Origin: Marifrigoribacter sp047730175
GTDB lineage: Bacteria > Bacteroidota > Bacteroidia > Flavobacteriales > Flavobacteriaceae
Direction: 5' to 3'
Assembly (NCBI RefSeq): GCF_047730175.1
Contig: NZ_CP159833.1
Span: 62,001-126,000 of the forward strand
DNA length: 64,000 nt
Positions 1 to 7,836 of this stretch are shown piece by piece (within the stretch, counting starts at the first letter, position 1; each line of letters begins with the position of its first letter). The notes beneath the pieces are model-generated. The model made no database searches. It saw only the letters and a list, made by a program, of their open reading frames with translations, and was not told the DNA's origin. Made by a program: the position numbers and the translations under genes.

Positions 1-181
1 AGGCATCTGTACTTTCGCCTAAACTAGCATTTCCTGCATCTCCAATTAGGTACACTGTTCTTTCAATTTCCTTATCACTAGATGTAGTTGTATTAGATCC
101 ATTTTTATACTGTAAATCATGAGTTGCACAGTTGCACAAAAATAAAATTGAAAACAAAGTAATTAAGCAGCTTTTTTTCAT
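1..181 (-). CDS. metallophosphoesterase lipoprotein, N-terminal fragment
   Basis: The 5' end of a gene that runs off the left edge of the window. Starting at ATG 181 on the minus strand it reads MKKSCLITLF..., a hydrophobic signal ending in Cys16/Cys18 that looks like a lipoprotein signal. A Ser/Thr/Asn-rich linker follows, then VYLIGDAGNA at residues 43-52. The GDAG signature is typical of calcineurin-like metallophosphoesterases (first metal-binding Asp and Gly), and flavobacteria carry lipoprotein versions of this kind. Only 60 codons are visible, so the catalytic domain and any C-terminal barrel cannot be seen. It is divergent from the HD-PycTM gene, 55 bases away. The family call is inference from one motif. 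Confidence 0.55.
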   Translation of the reverse strand, partial: MKKSCLITLFSILFLCNCATHDLQYKNGSNTTTSSDKEIERTVYLIGDAGNASLGESTDA

Positions 182-236
182 AATATAAAGAGGTTACAAA
201 TCATTTTTTAGTAAATTGGTATTCTAATAAAATTAT

Positions 237-1406
237 ATGTCTCCAATAATTAGTAAATCATTAGAGTTTGTTAAAAATCTATTATCTCAAAAGTTAGATG
301 AAAAGTGTACCTATCATAATTTAGATCATACCGTACGAGTTTTTAAAAGTACAAAAGAAATAACTGATAACTCAAACCTTAATGAAGAAGAAGGGAAAAT
401 AGTACAATTAGCTGCCTTATTTCATGATGTTGGTTTTACTATTAACCCCAGTAACCATGAGTATGAAAGTACTATTATTGCTTCAAAATTTTTAAAAGAA
501 CATGGGGAACATGACTCTTTAATTGAAAAAGTAAAAGCCTGTATTTTAATTACGAAAATGGGTGAAGAACCTAAAAATAAATTAGAGAACATCATTAAAG
601 ATGCAGATGTTTCACACTTTGGGAAAGATAATTTTGAAGAAGTTAGCGAACAACTAAGAAATGAATTAAAACTCTTAAATTCGCAAAAATATTCAAAATC
701 TGAATGGAATACGCTCAATTTAAAAGTGCTAAACGAACATAAATTTTATTCTGCATATTCACAAGAAAACTGGAACTCAACTAAAGAAGAAAATATTAAA
801 AAGATAATGGAAGATCAAATTAAGAATATTGGTAAAGAGGAAAAAAGGAAATTAAAAGAATTAATGAAAAATGAAGATCCTGAAAAAGCAGTACAAAGTG
901 TTTTTAGAATTACCCTTAAAAATCATATTAAGCTGAGTGATATTGCCGACACTAAAGCTAATATTTTACTATCAGTAAATGCTATTATTATTTCAATTGC
1001 TCTTTCAAGTTTAATACCTAAGCTGGACAATCCTTCTAATAGTCATTTAATCATTCCTACATTAATATTTTTATTATTTACCGTAATAACGATCATTCTT
1101 TCTGTACTAGCTACCCGTCCAAATGTTACTGGTGGAAAATTCACAAAAAAAGATGTTTCTGATAAAAAAGTAAATCTTTTATTCTTCGGAAATTTTTATA
1201 AAATGACCTTAGAAGAATACGATTGGGCTATGAATGAAATGCTACAAGACAAAATGTATATTTATTCCTCTATGACCAAAGATTTGTATTTTTTAGGTAT
1301 TGTGTTACAAAAAAAATATGCTTTGTTAAGAGTTACCTATAATATATTTATGACTGGAATAATTGTTTCTGTCGTTTCTTTTGCTGTTGCATTTTATAAT
1401 TCTTAA
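237..1406 (+). CDS. HD-domain phosphohydrolase fused to Pycsar-type transmembrane effector (PycTM)
   Basis: A 389-residue membrane protein with two parts. The N-terminal half (about 1-200) is an HD-type metal phosphohydrolase: His27 and His31 in YHNLDHT, the His63-Asp64 pair, and Asp122/Asp124 in KDADVSHFG. The C-terminal third contains SDIADTKANILLSVNA followed by two close hydrophobic helices, and a last helix near 372-386. That is the signature of the PycTM family (formerly DUF5706), whose stand-alone members act as membrane-disrupting effectors in Pycsar anti-phage defence when bound by cCMP or cUMP. Such fusions are annotated in Bacteroidota as Pycsar system effector family protein. No pyrimidine cyclase is visible on the right side. 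Whether the HD domain cleaves the signal nucleotide is inference. Confidence 0.82.
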   Translation: MSPIISKSLEFVKNLLSQKLDEKCTYHNLDHTVRVFKSTKEITDNSNLNEEEGKIVQLAALFHDVGFTINPSNHEYESTIIASKFLKEHGEHDSLIEKVKACILITKMGEEPKNKLENIIKDADVSHFGKDNFEEVSEQLRNELKLLNSQKYSKSEWNTLNLKVLNEHKFYSAYSQENWNSTKEENIKKIMEDQIKNIGKEEKRKLKELMKNEDPEKAVQSVFRITLKNHIKLSDIADTKANILLSVNAIIISIALSSLIPKLDNPSNSHLIIPTLIFLLFTVITIILSVLATRPNVTGGKFTKKDVSDKKVNLLFFGNFYKMTLEEYDWAMNEMLQDKMYIYSSMTKDLYFLGIVLQKKYALLRVTYNIFMTGIIVSVVSFAVAFYNS

Positions 1407-1419
1407 AAATGATTTTAAT

Positions 1420-3807
1420 TTATGAAAGTGAAGAATCTTCAATTTCATTCATTAAATCCTCATAGGTGTAATACTCTTTTGAAGAAGTATCATCTTTTTT
1501 AGAATAAAGTACACTTACTCGAATTGCTTTTAAGCCAGTAACACCTTGTAAGTCTTCTATATCAAGAACTTCAACATCGATATCTAATTGTTTTTTTGAT
1601 TGTAAAAAGCCTACATATTTTAGGTACTCAAATTCATCATCTTTATGAGAGTATATAATTGAAATTTTTCCAGGTTGTGTAATACGTTCTGTAGTTCCTT
1701 TTATACACGACTTATCTATACGCTTTTTAACAACCTCATAACTTGCATTATAAGCTCCGTCCACATCAAACCTCTTTTCGTCCATTCTAAAACGCAATGA
1801 AAGTGGATTGTTAAAAGCTAAAATCATTGAAGCAACATCTAATGAAACGGGTAATTCATTCTTTAATTGATAAAATTCATTTTCCATTTCACACATAACT
1901 TGCAATTGCCATAACCTCAAGTTATACAAGTAAATTTCATTAAAACTTTCATCTTTGGTAATTGATTCTCCTATGTATAAATTATGCTCTACACCATCTG
2001 TTTTAAAACGCTCATAATAGTGTGGGTACATTTGTTGTGCTTCTACTTGCTTTGTATCTAATAAACCAGCCATGTTTTTATTAATCATGGTTACCGTATC
2101 GTCATATAGCTTACGGAATTTATAAGTAAACCCAGATTTAGAATCTGTTAAGCTGCAAAAGTTGCCTATGGTTTCTTTTAAATTTTCTGATTTTTTACTT
2201 AAATGTTTGAATAAAGGTAAAATTTCTTTCTCAATAAATATAACTACTTGACGTTCACTATCAACTAATAATGTTTGATCTATCTGATTTAAAAAATCAT
2301 TAATACGATATTCAATGTGATCATAAATAGGAAGAGATTCAATTTTTTGAATTCTTATTAAAATGTCTTTAATGAAATTTAATTGAAGAGTCAAATCTTT
2401 TTTAACTGCATTGTTTCTAGCGACAGAAGATCCTTTTATATCCATTTGTCCAAATAAAGGATAAACGTCTTCAAAAACTACCTCTTGAAAAGTAGGGGTA
2501 TTACTATGTATTAATTCTTTCAAGTAGCGTTTAGCTTCCAATTTAAATTTCCAATGTACGCTGTTGTGTATGGAAGTACATTCCTCTTGGATTATTAATT
2601 CAACTTCATTGTCTGCTTCTCTTTTTCTTCTAACAACACTATCAACTAAAAAAGGCATAATATCCTTAAGCTTATTCGCATTAATAGTATTTAAATCATT
2701 GATGTTGGGGGAAACTATTTCAAATAGCCCTAATACTTTATCATCATTAACCATCGCACATATAATTGCGCTTTGTATGCCTTTGTTATTAAGTTGTTTG
2801 TATAAAGGATTGTCAGGGTATAACCTATGGTATTTACCTACATTAGAGACACAATAAAATTCATGCTTTTTAAATAGGGCTGCATAAGATCGATTGCACA
2901 AAGCATTAGAAAAATGCATTGATTCTTCATCATTTATAATATAGCTCTCCATATTTTTTAAAGGAATTCTTTCTAAGGATTCCTCATCTTCAATATAATT
3001 TGAAAAGCCGATTTTTAAATCTTTTAAATTGAATAGGCTTCTAAATGTTTCTTCTAATTCATTATTAAAATTTACATCCTTCCTGTCATTATGAGTAATC
3101 AGACTCGTTTTAAAATCTGAAATAGAAGTATCTAATGTAACATCGAACATATTTAAAATAACAAACCCTTTAAAGTTCCAACTTTCAGGAGGAAATTTTT
3201 CTTTCCATTTTGAAATATCATCAAAACTTTCTAATAAAACATCAACATCTTCTTTGGTTATATCAATCGAATTTTTTGTTTTTTCAATTTCAATAAAATC
3301 AGCATTATATAAAACTCGATAACTTCTTAAAATACCATTCGCATCTGGTATTTTATAATAAAAGGGCCTTCTAAAGTCAATATTATAACCATAATGAGTT
3401 CCTAGAATAATACTACAACCCATAATATAATATTCATCATCGCTGAAATTCATTAATTCTAAATCAAAATCTTCCCCTGCAGTTTTAATAATATTCTTAT
3501 ATCGTTGGGTCGATTTAAAAAAGGAATCTTGGAAGGGAAAGGAAGCCGCTTTAATTTCATTATTACCTAGTATAGAAGAAAATAAATCTTCCATAATAAA
3601 ATCTATTTGAGGTAATAATTTTTCCATTTCCTTAAGATCTGGAATACCAGATTCAAGAATTGGATATTCTTTTGCTACCGTTAAAACTTGCTTCGCTCTA
3701 GTAACCAACAAAGCATTATCACTCTCTAGGTGAATGCGGTACAAATCAAAAAGTTTTTTATAACTAAGACTAATTGATAACGGAAAATCTTCTTTTTCTA
3801 CATTCAT
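1420..3807 (-). CDS. large GAF domain-containing protein
   Basis: A 795-residue soluble protein without a signal peptide or membrane segments. A GAF-like fold is suggested at about residues 250-395, with the strand pattern SAIICAMVNDDKVLGLFEIV. The N-terminal 240 residues and the helical C-terminal half (about 400-795) match no domain I can name. Proteins of this size with a central GAF occur across Flavobacteriaceae without an assigned function. The gene converges on the HD-PycTM gene with 13 bases between stop codons and no visible terminator, so the two transcripts probably overlap. GAF domains often bind nucleotides or small ligands, but no ligand can be claimed here. Confidence 0.6.
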   Translation of the reverse strand: MNVEKEDFPLSISLSYKKLFDLYRIHLESDNALLVTRAKQVLTVAKEYPILESGIPDLKEMEKLLPQIDFIMEDLFSSILGNNEIKAASFPFQDSFFKSTQRYKNIIKTAGEDFDLELMNFSDDEYYIMGCSIILGTHYGYNIDFRRPFYYKIPDANGILRSYRVLYNADFIEIEKTKNSIDITKEDVDVLLESFDDISKWKEKFPPESWNFKGFVILNMFDVTLDTSISDFKTSLITHNDRKDVNFNNELEETFRSLFNLKDLKIGFSNYIEDEESLERIPLKNMESYIINDEESMHFSNALCNRSYAALFKKHEFYCVSNVGKYHRLYPDNPLYKQLNNKGIQSAIICAMVNDDKVLGLFEIVSPNINDLNTINANKLKDIMPFLVDSVVRRKREADNEVELIIQEECTSIHNSVHWKFKLEAKRYLKELIHSNTPTFQEVVFEDVYPLFGQMDIKGSSVARNNAVKKDLTLQLNFIKDILIRIQKIESLPIYDHIEYRINDFLNQIDQTLLVDSERQVVIFIEKEILPLFKHLSKKSENLKETIGNFCSLTDSKSGFTYKFRKLYDDTVTMINKNMAGLLDTKQVEAQQMYPHYYERFKTDGVEHNLYIGESITKDESFNEIYLYNLRLWQLQVMCEMENEFYQLKNELPVSLDVASMILAFNNPLSLRFRMDEKRFDVDGAYNASYEVVKKRIDKSCIKGTTERITQPGKISIIYSHKDDEFEYLKYVGFLQSKKQLDIDVEVLDIEDLQGVTGLKAIRVSVLYSKKDDTSSKEYYTYEDLMNEIEDSSLS

Positions 3808-3920
3808 ATAATAAACTCTTAATAGACTTTAAAAATACGCAATAATAATTAATGATTGAATCAAAGATTGTTTTTAACAAAAATTAACGAACATGATTCA
3901 TAATTAATGAAAAATACATC

Positions 3921-3928
3921 TATTTTTG
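3921..3928 (+). promoter_or_regulatory. -7 box of the TlpA-like lipoprotein gene
   Basis: TATTTTTG matches the Bacteroidota -7 consensus TAnnTTTG exactly and lies 21 bases upstream of the ATG at 3950. It overlaps an in-frame TTG at 3926, which argues that this TTG is not the start codon. No convincing -33 TTG is seen at the usual distance. Confidence 0.5.
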
Positions 3929-3949
3929 CTGAAAACTAAATCACTATTT

Positions 3950-5062
3950 ATGAGACGCTTTTTCAACTTGATCATTACACTTTTTATTATTTCATGTAAT
4001 ACAAACTCTGATACCTATAAAATCTTTGGAAACGCTCCGGGATTCGATGATGGAACAGAAATATTAGTGTACCAAGTAAGTGATAATAATCAACCTCAAG
4101 TGATTGATACCTTAAAAATTAATAATCAAAAATTTGAAGGAGTATATCCAAAATCAGATCAATTATCTATTAATTACCTTACTGTTTCTACCGCTAGTGG
4201 TAATATTTTATATTTTCCTGAAAATTCAGATTTAAATGCAACTATATATAAGGATAGTATTTACGCCTCTTATTTTACTGGTAGTTCACAAAATGATACG
4301 TATAAAGATTTTTCTAAAAAAATGTTAGAATTTAACAATGACAAGCAGAAGAATATTGAAAAATTCAGAAAAGCAAAACTAGAGCAAGATGGTATTTTAG
4401 TAAAAGAATTACAAGATGATAATAAAGCCATCGCTGAAGAAGAAACGGATTATAAAATACAATTTGTGAGTGAAAATACTAATTCATTATTTTCAATTAT
4501 GTTGTTATCAGAAATGGTCAACAGAAAAGAAATTAACACGGTTGAAACCAATAAAATTATTAAAAATTTAAGCCCGAAGATTGCTGCTTCTTCTACTACT
4601 AAAACTCTTATTACATTAATTAAAAGTATGAAAAAAGCGGATGTAGGATCTGTTGCTCCCGATTTTTCAGCTCAAACACCCACAGGAGAAATCTTGTCAT
4701 TAAAAGAAGCAATGGGCGAATATACCATTATCGATTTTTGGGCATCATGGTGTAAACCTTGCCGTAAAGAAAATCCAAACGTAGTAAAGGTGTATAACAA
4801 GTACCACGATAAAGGACTTAATATAATTAGTGTTTCTTTAGATAAAGAATCACAAAAATCTCGTTGGTTACAAGCCATTGAAAAAGATCAGTTAACATGG
4901 AGCCATGTCTCTAACTTAAAAGGATGGAAAGACCCTATTGCAATTCAATATAACGTACGTGGAATCCCTGCAACGTTCTTATTAGATAAAGATGGAAACA
5001 TTATTGCAAAAGACCTTAGAGGACCCGCTTTAGGAAAAAAAATTGCGTCTCTTTTAGATTAA
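3950..5062 (+). CDS. TlpA-like thiol:disulfide oxidoreductase lipoprotein with DUF4369 N-domain
   Basis: Predicted periplasm-facing lipoprotein of 370 residues. The start is placed at ATG 3950 because it gives a lipoprotein signal (MRRFFNLIITLFIISC, lipid Cys16) and because the upstream in-frame TTG lies inside the promoter box. Residues about 20-105 resemble DUF4369, an N-domain common in Bacteroidota thioredoxin-like proteins. A charged helical middle follows, and a redoxin/TlpA domain occupies about 230-370 with the redox motif WCKPC at 267-271 and the cis-Pro region GIPATFLLD. The family reduces or isomerises disulfides in exported proteins or delivers electrons for cytochrome c maturation. 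The substrate is unknown. A rho-independent terminator follows directly, so it is a single-gene unit. Confidence 0.85.
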   Translation: MRRFFNLIITLFIISCNTNSDTYKIFGNAPGFDDGTEILVYQVSDNNQPQVIDTLKINNQKFEGVYPKSDQLSINYLTVSTASGNILYFPENSDLNATIYKDSIYASYFTGSSQNDTYKDFSKKMLEFNNDKQKNIEKFRKAKLEQDGILVKELQDDNKAIAEEETDYKIQFVSENTNSLFSIMLLSEMVNRKEINTVETNKIIKNLSPKIAASSTTKTLITLIKSMKKADVGSVAPDFSAQTPTGEILSLKEAMGEYTIIDFWASWCKPCRKENPNVVKVYNKYHDKGLNIISVSLDKESQKSRWLQAIEKDQLTWSHVSNLKGWKDPIAIQYNVRGIPATFLLDKDGNIIAKDLRGPALGKKIASLLD

Positions 5063-5081
5063 TAATAAAATTACATTCTTT

Positions 5082-5110
5082 AAAAGCTCTTCAATTGAAG
5101 GGCTTTTTTT
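5082..5110 (+). terminator. rho-independent terminator after tlpA-like gene
   Basis: AGCTCTTC-AATT-GAAGGGCT forms an 8-bp stem (one T-G pair) followed by a run of T, 20 bases after the stop codon. Confidence 0.8.
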
Positions 5111-5287
5111 GTATTAAATTTTAATTTAAATGTTCTGATTTCCTTTTTTGAAACTTTGATATAACCTCAAATTTTTAATAATTATCTTTACAAGATAACA
5201 GTCATCAAAAGGTACGGTTATCCCGAAATATAAACCGATAATCATTACCATTAGTAACGATATAACCAGCTGGTAATAATTTAAAAA

Positions 5288-5755
5288 ATGACACTTTTAC
5301 CAATACAATTTAGAACTAAATTAAAAAAAGAGGAATTTGGAGAACTTAGCTCTTCCGAATCATTAGATATTATTCAAAATTATTTGAATGAAAAAAGTTT
5401 TAATTATATAAAGCGTAAAAAGAACAAAATCATTTTCCATAAATTAAATGGCTTTTCTTTATTAAATACAAAATCGTTTTTAGTAAGTGGAGTAATTAAA
5501 ACAAAAGTTAAGAATAAGGAATTAATTATTATAAATGGCAATTGGATGGTTTTACTATATTCTTTGCCATTTCTTTTTTTTATTTTAATTGCTGAATCAA
5601 AATTTTCTACACTTGAGAAAAGTAATCTTGAAATAATTTGGGCAGCTTTTATTATACTTTTTGGAGGAAATCTTATTATCCGAATAATTGCACACCTTGA
5701 TTTTAGTATAACAATAAAAAGAATTATAAAAAAAACTATACCCAACAACGTATAA
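5288..5755 (+). CDS. orphan small membrane protein, unknown function
   Basis: 155 residues, not recognised. The first ~90 residues are polar and mixed (TKLKKEEFGELSSSESLDII), followed by two hydrophobic stretches at about 92-105 and 118-136 and a basic C-terminus, so it is probably an inner-membrane protein with an N-terminal cytoplasmic domain. Its stop codon lies inside a repeat (CAACGTATAACG...) that recurs near 16.59 kb, and the upstream 90 bases contain related-looking ACGGTTATCC and TAACGATATAACC motifs. This layout, one promoterless orphan ORF ending in a repeat, resembles a cassette. Real coding is supported by its open frame and plausible protein composition, but there is no family match. 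Confidence 0.6.
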   Translation: MTLLPIQFRTKLKKEEFGELSSSESLDIIQNYLNEKSFNYIKRKKNKIIFHKLNGFSLLNTKSFLVSGVIKTKVKNKELIIINGNWMVLLYSLPFLFFILIAESKFSTLEKSNLEIIWAAFIILFGGNLIIRIIAHLDFSITIKRIIKKTIPNNV

Positions 5756-5767
5756 CGTAAATGGCTA
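5746..5767 (+). repeat. copy A of dispersed repeat, possibly attC-like
   Basis: CAACGTATAACGTAAATGGCTA overlaps the stop codon of the orphan membrane ORF. It is 20/22 identical to 16590-16611. The sequence downstream to about 5835 ends in CAATAACGTTA, so TAACG-type motifs bracket about 85 bases, as expected of a palindromic recombination or extragenic repeat. The attC interpretation is inference. Confidence 0.5.
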
Positions 5768-5829
5768 GCTAGTTGGTTAAGAGAATGTGATTTCCTACAA
5801 TTATTGTAAATTACTATCTGACAATAACG

Positions 5830-6780
5830 TTAAATACTTATATAAGCCGCTACATTTTCTTCTATCCGCTGTTGAATATTAGAAACATCAGCTTTTATAA
5901 AAGTTTCTCCAGTAATATTTTCATAGAGTTCTATATAGCGTTCTGAAACTGTTTTAATATAGGCATCGCTCATTTCAGGAACCGTTTGCCCTTCTAATCC
6001 TTGAAAGTTATTTTGGATTAACCACTGACGAACAAACTCTTTTGAAAGTTGTTTTTGAGGTTCTTGATTTGCTTGACGTTCTTTATAACCTTCCGCATAG
6101 AAATAACGAGAAGAGTCTGGTGTATGTATTTCATCTATCAATACAATCTTACCCTCTTTTGTTTTTCCGAATTCATACTTTGTATCCACCAAAATCAAAC
6201 CGCGTTTAGCAGCAATCTCAGTTCCTCTTTGAAATAATTTTCGGGTATAATCTTCTAATACTAAGTAATCTACTTCAGAAACAATTCCACGTTTTAAAAT
6301 GTCTTCTCTAGAAATATCTTCATCATGATCACCCATTTCAGCTTTCGTTGCTGGGGTGATGATAGGTTCAGGGAATTGATCATTTTCAATCATTCCTTCT
6401 GGCATAGCAACCCCACAGAGCATTCTTCTTCCAGCCTTATATTCTCTTGCAGCATGACCACTCATATAACCCCGAATCACCATTTCAACTTTAAAAGGAT
6501 CACAGGCATGACCAATTGCCACATTTGGATCGGGAGTTGCGATGAGCCAATTAGGCACCAAATCTTCAGTATCACGCATCATTTGCGTGGCAATCTGATT
6601 TAATATTTGTCCTTTAAAGGGTATTCCTTTAGACATCACTACATCGAAGGCGCTCAAACGATCAGAGGCAATCATTAATAAAATATCGTTTTCTAAGGTA
6701 TAGACTTCACGAACTTTTCCGTGATATACCTTTTTTTGACCTGGAAAAGTAAACTGGTTGTTTGTAATGGTATTACTCAT
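5830..6780 (-). CDS. purC: phosphoribosylaminoimidazole-succinocarboxamide synthase (SAICAR synthetase)
   Basis: Cytosolic ATP-dependent ligase of de novo purine synthesis, joining aspartate to CAIR to give SAICAR. The 316-residue protein has the N-terminal glycine-rich KVYHGKVREVY, the family signature around SDRLSAFDVVM, the EMVIRGYMSGHA segment, and VDTKYEFG followed by IDEIHTPDSSRY. The length fits the longer, eukaryote-like PurC class that is common in Bacteroidota. It begins 2 bases after the phoH stop, so the two genes are almost certainly one transcript. The last codons overlap the repeat-bearing region on the other side. Confidence 0.95.
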   Translation of the reverse strand: MSNTITNNQFTFPGQKKVYHGKVREVYTLENDILLMIASDRLSAFDVVMSKGIPFKGQILNQIATQMMRDTEDLVPNWLIATPDPNVAIGHACDPFKVEMVIRGYMSGHAAREYKAGRRMLCGVAMPEGMIENDQFPEPIITPATKAEMGDHDEDISREDILKRGIVSEVDYLVLEDYTRKLFQRGTEIAAKRGLILVDTKYEFGKTKEGKIVLIDEIHTPDSSRYFYAEGYKERQANQEPQKQLSKEFVRQWLIQNNFQGLEGQTVPEMSDAYIKTVSERYIELYENITGETFIKADVSNIQQRIEENVAAYISI

Positions 6781-6782
6781 TA

Positions 6783-7736
6783 TTAATCTCTATTTTCAAT
6801 TGCTTTGTAAGCTGAAATTACTTTTTTAACTAATTTATGTCTTATTACATCTTTATCATCCAAATGGATGATTCCAACTCCTTCTACATTTTTTAATATC
6901 AACAATGCTTCTTTAAGCCCTGAAAGAGTGTGCCTTGGTAAATCAATTTGGCCAGGATCACCCGTAATCATAAACTTGGCACTTTTTCCCATACGGGTTA
7001 GAAACATTTTCATTTGTGCATGCGTTGTATTTTGAGCTTCATCCAAAATAACAAAGGCATTGTCTAAAGTACGACCTCTCATAAATGCTAAAGGTGCTAT
7101 TTGTATCACTCCTTTTTCAATAAAAGCCTCTAGTCTTTCGGCAGGTATCATATCTCTCAATGCATCGTATATGGGTTGCATGTAAGGATCTAGCTTTTCT
7201 TTTAAATCTCCCGGAAGAAAACCTAATTTCTCTCCAGCTTCCACGGCTGGACGAGTTAAGATTATTTTTTTTACTTGTTTTTCTTTTAAGGCTTTTACAG
7301 CTAAAGCAACACCAGTATATGTTTTACCAGTACCCGCTGGCCCTACAGCAAATAACATATCATTTTTATACATAAGTTGAACTAACTTACGTTGATTGGC
7401 AGTTTGTGGTTTAATTTTTCTTCCACTTACACCATGAACTAAAACATCATTAGAGCTTGTAGGAGTTTCATAATCTGCTTTGCTATTACTCATTAAAACC
7501 CTTTCAATGACATTCTCATCAAGGGTATTATATTTAGCAAAATGTTCAATTAACATCGCTAATCGTTTATCGAATTCTTCTAAAACCTCTTCATCACCGT
7601 AGGCTTTTACTTTATTTCCTCTAGCAACAATTTTTAATTTTGGAAAGTGTTTTTTTAATAAGTCTATATTTGCGTTTTGTTGTCCAAAAAAATCGCGTGG
7701 ACTAATCTCTGATAATTCAATAATAAGTTCGTTCAA
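6783..7736 (-). CDS. PhoH family ATPase
   Basis: Cytosolic P-loop ATPase of the PhoH/YbeZ family, linked in other bacteria to RNA metabolism and ribosome maturation. Walker A is GPAGTGKT (residues 132-139), Walker B FVILDEAQNTTHAQMKMF, and sensor-like ITGDPGQIDLP follows. The start is taken as the TTG at 7736 (LNELIIELSEISPRDFFG...), giving 317 residues. The more upstream in-frame TTG at 7790 lies inside the TACTTTTG promoter box and would add an unlikely hydrophobic leader. The gene heads an operon with purC. A KH-like N-domain (about 20-80) precedes the ATPase. Confidence 0.9.
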   Translation of the reverse strand: MNELIIELSEISPRDFFGQQNANIDLLKKHFPKLKIVARGNKVKAYGDEEVLEEFDKRLAMLIEHFAKYNTLDENVIERVLMSNSKADYETPTSSNDVLVHGVSGRKIKPQTANQRKLVQLMYKNDMLFAVGPAGTGKTYTGVALAVKALKEKQVKKIILTRPAVEAGEKLGFLPGDLKEKLDPYMQPIYDALRDMIPAERLEAFIEKGVIQIAPLAFMRGRTLDNAFVILDEAQNTTHAQMKMFLTRMGKSAKFMITGDPGQIDLPRHTLSGLKEALLILKNVEGVGIIHLDDKDVIRHKLVKKVISAYKAIENRD

Positions 7737-7787
7737 AGGCTTAATTTTTATAATTATAATTTCTATGCAAAATAGTTTTACTACTAA

Positions 7788-7795
7788 CAAAAGTA
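7788..7795 (-). promoter_or_regulatory. -7 box of the phoH-purC operon
   Basis: Minus-strand TACTTTTG, an exact TAnnTTTG match, about 52 bases upstream of the inferred TTG start of phoH. It lies 3 bases from the divergent TATTTTTG box, so the two promoters cannot be used independently at the same moment. Confidence 0.6.
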
Positions 7796-7798
7796 CAG

Positions 7799-7806
7799 TA
7801 TTTTTG
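7799..7806 (+). promoter_or_regulatory. -7 box of the SAM hydrolase gene
   Basis: TATTTTTG, an exact TAnnTTTG match, 30 bases upstream of the ATG at 7837. A TTT sits 19 bases upstream where the -33 TTG is expected. It is back to back with the phoH promoter. Confidence 0.6.
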
Positions 7807-7836
7807 TGGTAACCGATTCATTAAAATATCAACAAT

